A stretch of DNA of 64,000 nucleotides from Pyronema omphalodes (taxonomy: Eukaryota; Ascomycota; Pezizomycetes; Pezizales; Pyronemataceae): positions 186,001 to 250,000 of the forward strand of contig JAJJXM010000028.1 in NCBI GenBank assembly GCA_024516155.1. The letters are read 5' to 3'. Below, in pieces: positions 58,908 through 64,000 of this stretch (position 1 is its first letter; each line of letters begins with the position of its first letter). Both the position numbers and the translations under genes were made by a program. Under the pieces are notes generated by a model. It made no database searches, was not told where the DNA came from, and saw nothing but the letters and a program-made list of their open reading frames with translations.

Positions 58908-61900
58908 TTTGTGTGTGATTGTGTGAATATTCGAAAAGTCGGGTATTGAAATGTTTTTCTTATTTATCGAAGTATTCGAAATATTTGATTTGATTGTTCG
59001 AGTTGTTTTTATAGTTCGAAGTGTAAAGTTCTAATGTTGAACTCTGTTGAAGATGCTGATGCTGAATGTTGATAATGATGCTTCAGTTCCAGGTGGGCAC
59101 AAGCCGTAGATATACAAACTTGACTCGCTCGTTCTTTTTGCGTCTTACAATCGCGGGCCACACCAACACCCTGGCACCCACACACCCACCCACCCACCCC
59201 ATCCACACACACACACCTACACTACAGTTCACACTTGCCGGACATTAGAACTGACTCCCCTCCCTTTGGGCGTGGGCAGCCCACCAACTCTTTTTTTTTT
59301 CGCGGCTAACCGTTGGCGTGGGATGGATTGGTTGGTGACTAAAAAAGCAAAAACCAGGTCCAAGGGACACCAAGCAGACAAGTCCCTTCCGTGGCTCGGT
59401 CCCGGTCCCGGCTGTGACTGAGGGAGCGCGCGAGGGGGAGAGAGGCTTATGGGACCCCACCCCATCCGACCGGCAGACTAACATCCTAACAGCCTGCGCT
59501 TAAGCCACCGTGGGAGAGGAACCAGGCTAAGTTTACACTAGTACAAACTCGGCTATGACAGTTTAGGTCCCTTTTGGCCTTACTTTCTTTCTGTCTGTCT
59601 GCCTTTCTTTTCCTTTGGGCAGCAGCAAGCAGGCAAGTAAGGCGAAATCTATGGTGCACGATAATAATGCGCAACGAGAATTTCACGGTAGATGATGATG
59701 ATGATGAAGCATCAACCGAAAAAATGAAAAAAAAATAAAAAAAAAAGTCGTGATCTATGTATACCTTAGGAACGAATACCCCAACTCTAGTTTAGTCCAT
59801 TACTCACACAGTATGCATGCGCAACAGCCAACGAAGCGCGGTCTGTCAACCCAACTTACGCCTATGTATCTATGCCACCATATCATCGGGTCTCTGGTCT
59901 CCGATATGGCTCTTGCATCTTCGGTATACCTTGGATCGCATCTAAGAAATCTAAGAAATCTCAAATCTAGCAAATCTGGTAAATCTAGCAATAGCCGGTC
60001 CGGTCTATCGGTCGGTCGGTCGGTCGGTTGGGAGGGAGATCATGACTATGATCATGACTATGACTATGATTATGATTATGATTATGATTATGATCTCGAA
60101 ATTCTGTGCTATGCTATTCCATACTATCCTAGAGTGCATCATAATCTACAGATGAATGTAGATTTATTCACCTACAGACGCAACTACCGTACTCTCGGCT
60201 CTTGGTTTTTTGGCTTCGAGCTTTTGGATTTTGGTTCTTGCTTCTGGAAATTACATATTGTAGGTGAATAACCAACCTGTCGGTGACGGTGACGGCGATG
60301 GTGAATCATGGTTTGAACTTGGAGCTTCGGTCTACAATACATCTGCCGTGATTTCTAATGTTATGTGATGTGATACATACACTTTTTGACTTTGATCTTT
60401 GATTTTTGATTTTTTTGTGCTGGTGCTGGTTTATGGCTTGGAACTTGGAACTTTGGGCTTGGAACTTGGGGCTTGAAGGCTTGAAGATTGAAGATTGAAG
60501 GCTTGATATGAAGGTTGTGCATGTTTTTTGTTTTTGTTTTTTTGTTTTTTGTTTTTTGTTTATTGTTCTTGCTTCGGTTTATGTTTTTGTTTTTTCATTC
60601 CAGCAAGAATCATTATTGCTATGTAGGAACAGACAACAGTATTTACAGAAGAAATAATAAAAATATCAATAAATATTAATAATAGAAAATGAAGAAACTA
60701 CCACGTACTCACCCATCGTCATCATCATTATCATATACAAAGGAACAAAACAACCCCTTCCCAAAAACCAAAAACCCAAAAAACCTCAGGTCCAATACCT
60801 AAGCTCCAAGGTCTCAGGACCAATACAACATCCCTCATACTCTCATACTCTAATACTCTCACACTCCCATACCCGCCTGAAGAAAAAAATATGATCCATC
60901 CTAGAAACCACGATGCTACAAAACATAACCCGAATCCTAATAAAGCAACACCTCAGGTACATAGTGCGCAGCTTCAACATTTCCTTAGACATCAGGTACA
61001 GGTGCGCAGTTTATGTAAACATTTCCTGAGGTATGCACCACAGCGCAATGAGCACGCACCATGCACATCGATTTCTCCAGCACCTCAGCCATCGGCACAG
61101 CAGCACAGCAGCACATCACCGAAATACCGTACCGAAAATACCATACCATATCTCCCACCGATCACTACCCATACCCCATACCCCGCACCCGAACCCGCAC
61201 CCGCTTCTTCTCCGTTCCCTTCGGTTCCCTTCGCTTCTTCAAGTGTCTATGTATGTACAGTAACAGTCGACTGGATCGTTAACCGTTGTCCGGTGGCGGC
61301 TTGGCTTGGCTTGGCTGCTGGGCCGGGCTGGGCCGGGCTGCGCTTCGGATGTATGTCACCCTGTGCCACCATATCCGAAGCCCCGATGTGCCGAGAGTAG
61401 AGTATGTACCGAGAGTTGAGTACCGGACCGAGCCGAACTGAATCCATAGTACCGAACCGGGTTGGTGACTGGTGGGATACGGCACGTTGGGATATGGGAC
61501 GCTACGGGTCGGTAAATATAGGAATGTATGTATCATATGGCATATGGCGTATATACCACAATTGAAGCTTTGGAACTTTGGAATTTTGGAACTTTGGAAC
61601 TTTGGAACTGCGAAACTGCGAAATTTTCCTATGGATGTAAATAAATGTAAATCATGCGTGAAATTTCTGCTGCTTCAGTTCCCAGTCCGTAGTATCCAGT
61701 TCGAAGGCCCCAGTACCGGGTATCGTATCATACATATATTTACCGAGAATCGAGACCTGAAACCCGGAAGTCCCTTCTCTCCGCCTTATATCATAGTACA
61801 TACCCTGTATGTTCCATCTCGTGCCGAAAAATTTCCTAGATATTGCCGTATGTATAGTCTTAACCCAGACGTCACCCGGTGAAATTCCGGAATCACCATA

Positions 61901-64000
61901 TGTACATATGAAATTCATTCCCTACCGGGGAAAAGGCCTCATACCAACTCCCAACAGAACCAGTTACCGGTCAATCCCACAGCCCGTAACCAGTAACCAG
62001 TAACCAGTAACCTGGGCATTAACAAACCGGTCAATCCCATAATCCCAATCCCAATCCCACAATCCCAACCCCGAGCAAATCCCAATCCCAATCTCAATCC
62101 TAATCCCACAATCCAATCCCGAGTAAACCTCAATCCATCCAAATACAGTACAATACAGTTCTAGCATCTATAAGGGCGTAAAGTAGAATATTTACTGTAC
62201 ATACATAGATTTAATATGGTAGATATGCTGGATTGGATACACAATACCATATAGAATACCATACCATACATAATACACAATCCACAATACTATACCATAC
62301 CATACCATACCATACACAATACCATTCCACGGCTAAAACTTCAAGGAGTCACTATATATATATACATGATATAGTTTCCATCCGCGGTTAATTTACGACC
62401 GGGTTGGCTGTATGGATGTATATATATAAACGAGCATCGGGCCGTATGTACTATGTAGCGTTTCCTGTAATCCTCAACTTGCCCTGGCAGCCCTGGCAGC
62501 ACTGAGGATTTCTTGAATCTTATTGGCGGCTAGGAAAAGTTGAGTTGGGATAAGCTAAGCTAAGCTAAGCTAAGTCAAGCGCACCCTCCATGATGCCAGC
62601 AGCGGCTAGCCATCTATCCGAAAATCTACAGTTTCTTAAGTGAAGCCCAAGTGAAGCCGAAGTAAAGATAAAAGATGAAGGAGGGTTAACCATAGTACCA
62701 TAGATCCGAAAGTTGAAACGAAATTTTCGTTTGGTTTGGAGTTTAGTATAGTTTAGGGCTCTTAGAAACAGGGGAAACTCTATAACTGTTGGCATGCCTA
62801 ACCTAACCTATACTAAATGATGGAAAACCAAATATTAACAGCTCGGTTATTCCCGTCCTGTCCTCGGAAGCCAACCCGGTTAATTTAGTAGTGCTATGTA
62901 TCGCAGTTTCCAACTTCTTAACTTCCCAACTTCATAGCTTCATAGCTTCCCGTCGTCCTGTCGCCCTGCTTTCCGAGCCCCGAGTCCCGAGTCCCGAGTC
63001 CCTCCCGAGTCTCCCACCCCACCTCCCGAATGTCTATGTCTTACTACCTTCCTACCTTCCGTTCCCGGCATCGTTGATTCGTTTCGTTCGGTATCTGTAT
63101 ATCCCCATATCCATATTCCACCGGTGTATATAAGTAAGTAAGTAAGCAAATCCTAACCAAGCCAGGACTCGGGTAGGTAATGTACCAACAATCACCGCCA
63201 GTATATCTAGTTGTATGTATAACCCCTCCCCCCCCCCTCCCTCCCCCCAGGCAGCCGCCGGAACTATACCCACAGAAGAAGGTGAGGGATATGGGTGGAT
63301 TGTTTTCGGGAGGTTTTTTTTGATTCCTTGGGATCGGAGGAAATTTTTTGGTGTTTTCGGTATGTAGGGATTGGTATTGGTATTGATTGGGATTGGTATT
63401 GATTGGGATTGGTATTGGTGTTGGTGTTATTACTGTGCTTGTAGGTACATATGGGATCCATCAAATACATACCGAGGGACAGAGACCAGTGTTGTGTATA
63501 GCAACGTCCCCCCCCTCCCACCCCCCCCCCCCCCCACCCGCCCATCCCACCACCCCCCGCCTATCCCACATCACATCCCACATCCGCAGTTGAGGAAATT
63601 CCAGGAGATTGGATACTGTCGCGAAAGGAAACTCGTGAGGAATTTTTATGTACGCATTTACACCTGGAAGAATAATCTACGGTACCGGTTATGTTCCACC
63701 CCCCCGAAGATTCACCGGGTATGATGAGTTTTGGATTGCGTGTAATTTCTTTAGGTATTTTTTTTTTGTTGATTCATGGAAACATGGAAATATGGAAACA
63801 TGGACACATGGAAATAAAAGACACCCCCCCCGTTTCCTCATTGGAAGTATAGTTAAGAGCAGAGGTTGAAGGATTAAGGATTGAGGATTATGGATTAAGA
63901 CCCCTTCACACGCCCACGTCCCGCATCCCACCTCTGCTTCTCACAAAGGAAACTATAGCAAACAAATGAAGCTGAAAAAGCTATGTATGCGATAGAAAGG
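58908..64000. other. Intergenic region to the end of the window
   Basis: The first 300 bp should include the promoter of the minus-strand gene. The rest has no recognised gene. It holds GATGAT (59692-59707), a TATGAT/TATGAC hexamer array (about 60042-60092), CTTGGAACTTGG units (60435-60475), T-rich and A-rich tracts (60520-60680), TTTGGAAC units (61570-61612), AACCAGT (61986-62012), AATCCC hexamers (about 62034-62110), CCATA pentamers (62260-62315), CTAAG (62553-62574), ATTGG units (63370-63420) and a C-rich run (63510-63540). All open frames are short and repeat-associated. Confidence 0.55.

Noticed and set aside
1..64000. tRNA, 5S rRNA and CRISPR
   Set aside because: Scanning both strands by eye for GGTTCGANTCC B-box motifs and cloverleaf flanks gave no acceptable tRNA; the tandem arrays have no spacer-repeat structure of a CRISPR, which would not be expected in a fungus.

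Overview
The window reads as nuclear DNA of a filamentous ascomycete (Pezizomycotina). The reasons are the gene set (a NoxR-type NADPH-oxidase regulator, a fungal-style Med27, a rhodanese+PTP phosphatase, a universal stress protein with a long Ser/Pro N-terminus) and the introns: mostly 50-250 bp, GTAAGT/GTACGT-like donors, CTAAC/CTGAC branch points, YAG acceptors. I cannot name the species; a leotiomycete is possible but this is only an impression.

Eight protein genes are supported, together about 10.3 kb of coding sequence (roughly 16% of the window), which is sparse for this group. They are: a tyrosine phosphatase (2501-5630, +); a Golgi pH regulator/GPHR membrane protein (11130-12665, -) divergent from Mediator subunit 27 (13523-14937, +); mitochondrial ribosomal protein uL13m (20303-21381, -) divergent from the SOD1 copper chaperone CCS1 (21745-23537, +); noxR (26289-28540, +); a universal stress protein (38449-39801, +); and an acidic conserved protein of unknown function (58056-58907, -). 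Exon structures were worked out by hand from splice signals and family conservation. Short coding exons (15, 15 and 21 nt at the starts of ccs1, noxR and uL13m, and 24 nt at the end of noxR) would be missed by simple ORF calling.

The rest is mostly non-coding, with an unusually high load of tandem repeats. Main arrays: a 16-bp unit at 6600-7072, TTGGGGATA (minus strand) at 9374-9637, an 8-bp unit at 9906-10050, CATAGTCTC at 34540-34759, and many smaller 5-12 bp arrays and long G/C homopolymers. Array units of 8, 9 or 16 bp recur. A compact 557-bp DNA transposon with 169-185 bp inverted termini, a 9-bp target-site duplication and a transposase-like fragment lies at 15917-16473; it looks like a deleted Mutator-like element (MULE).

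The interval of about 44.2-50.7 kb has a different texture. It is almost free of satellites and carries broken, coding-like minus-strand fragments plus diverged repeated segments. I read it as decayed genes or an old repeat of unknown family. No tRNA, rRNA or CRISPR was recognised. The genes are housekeeping or signalling genes and do not form an obvious pathway cluster. One thematic link is redox biology: ccs1 and noxR are adjacent and act on superoxide removal and superoxide production, but nothing shows that this is more than chance.
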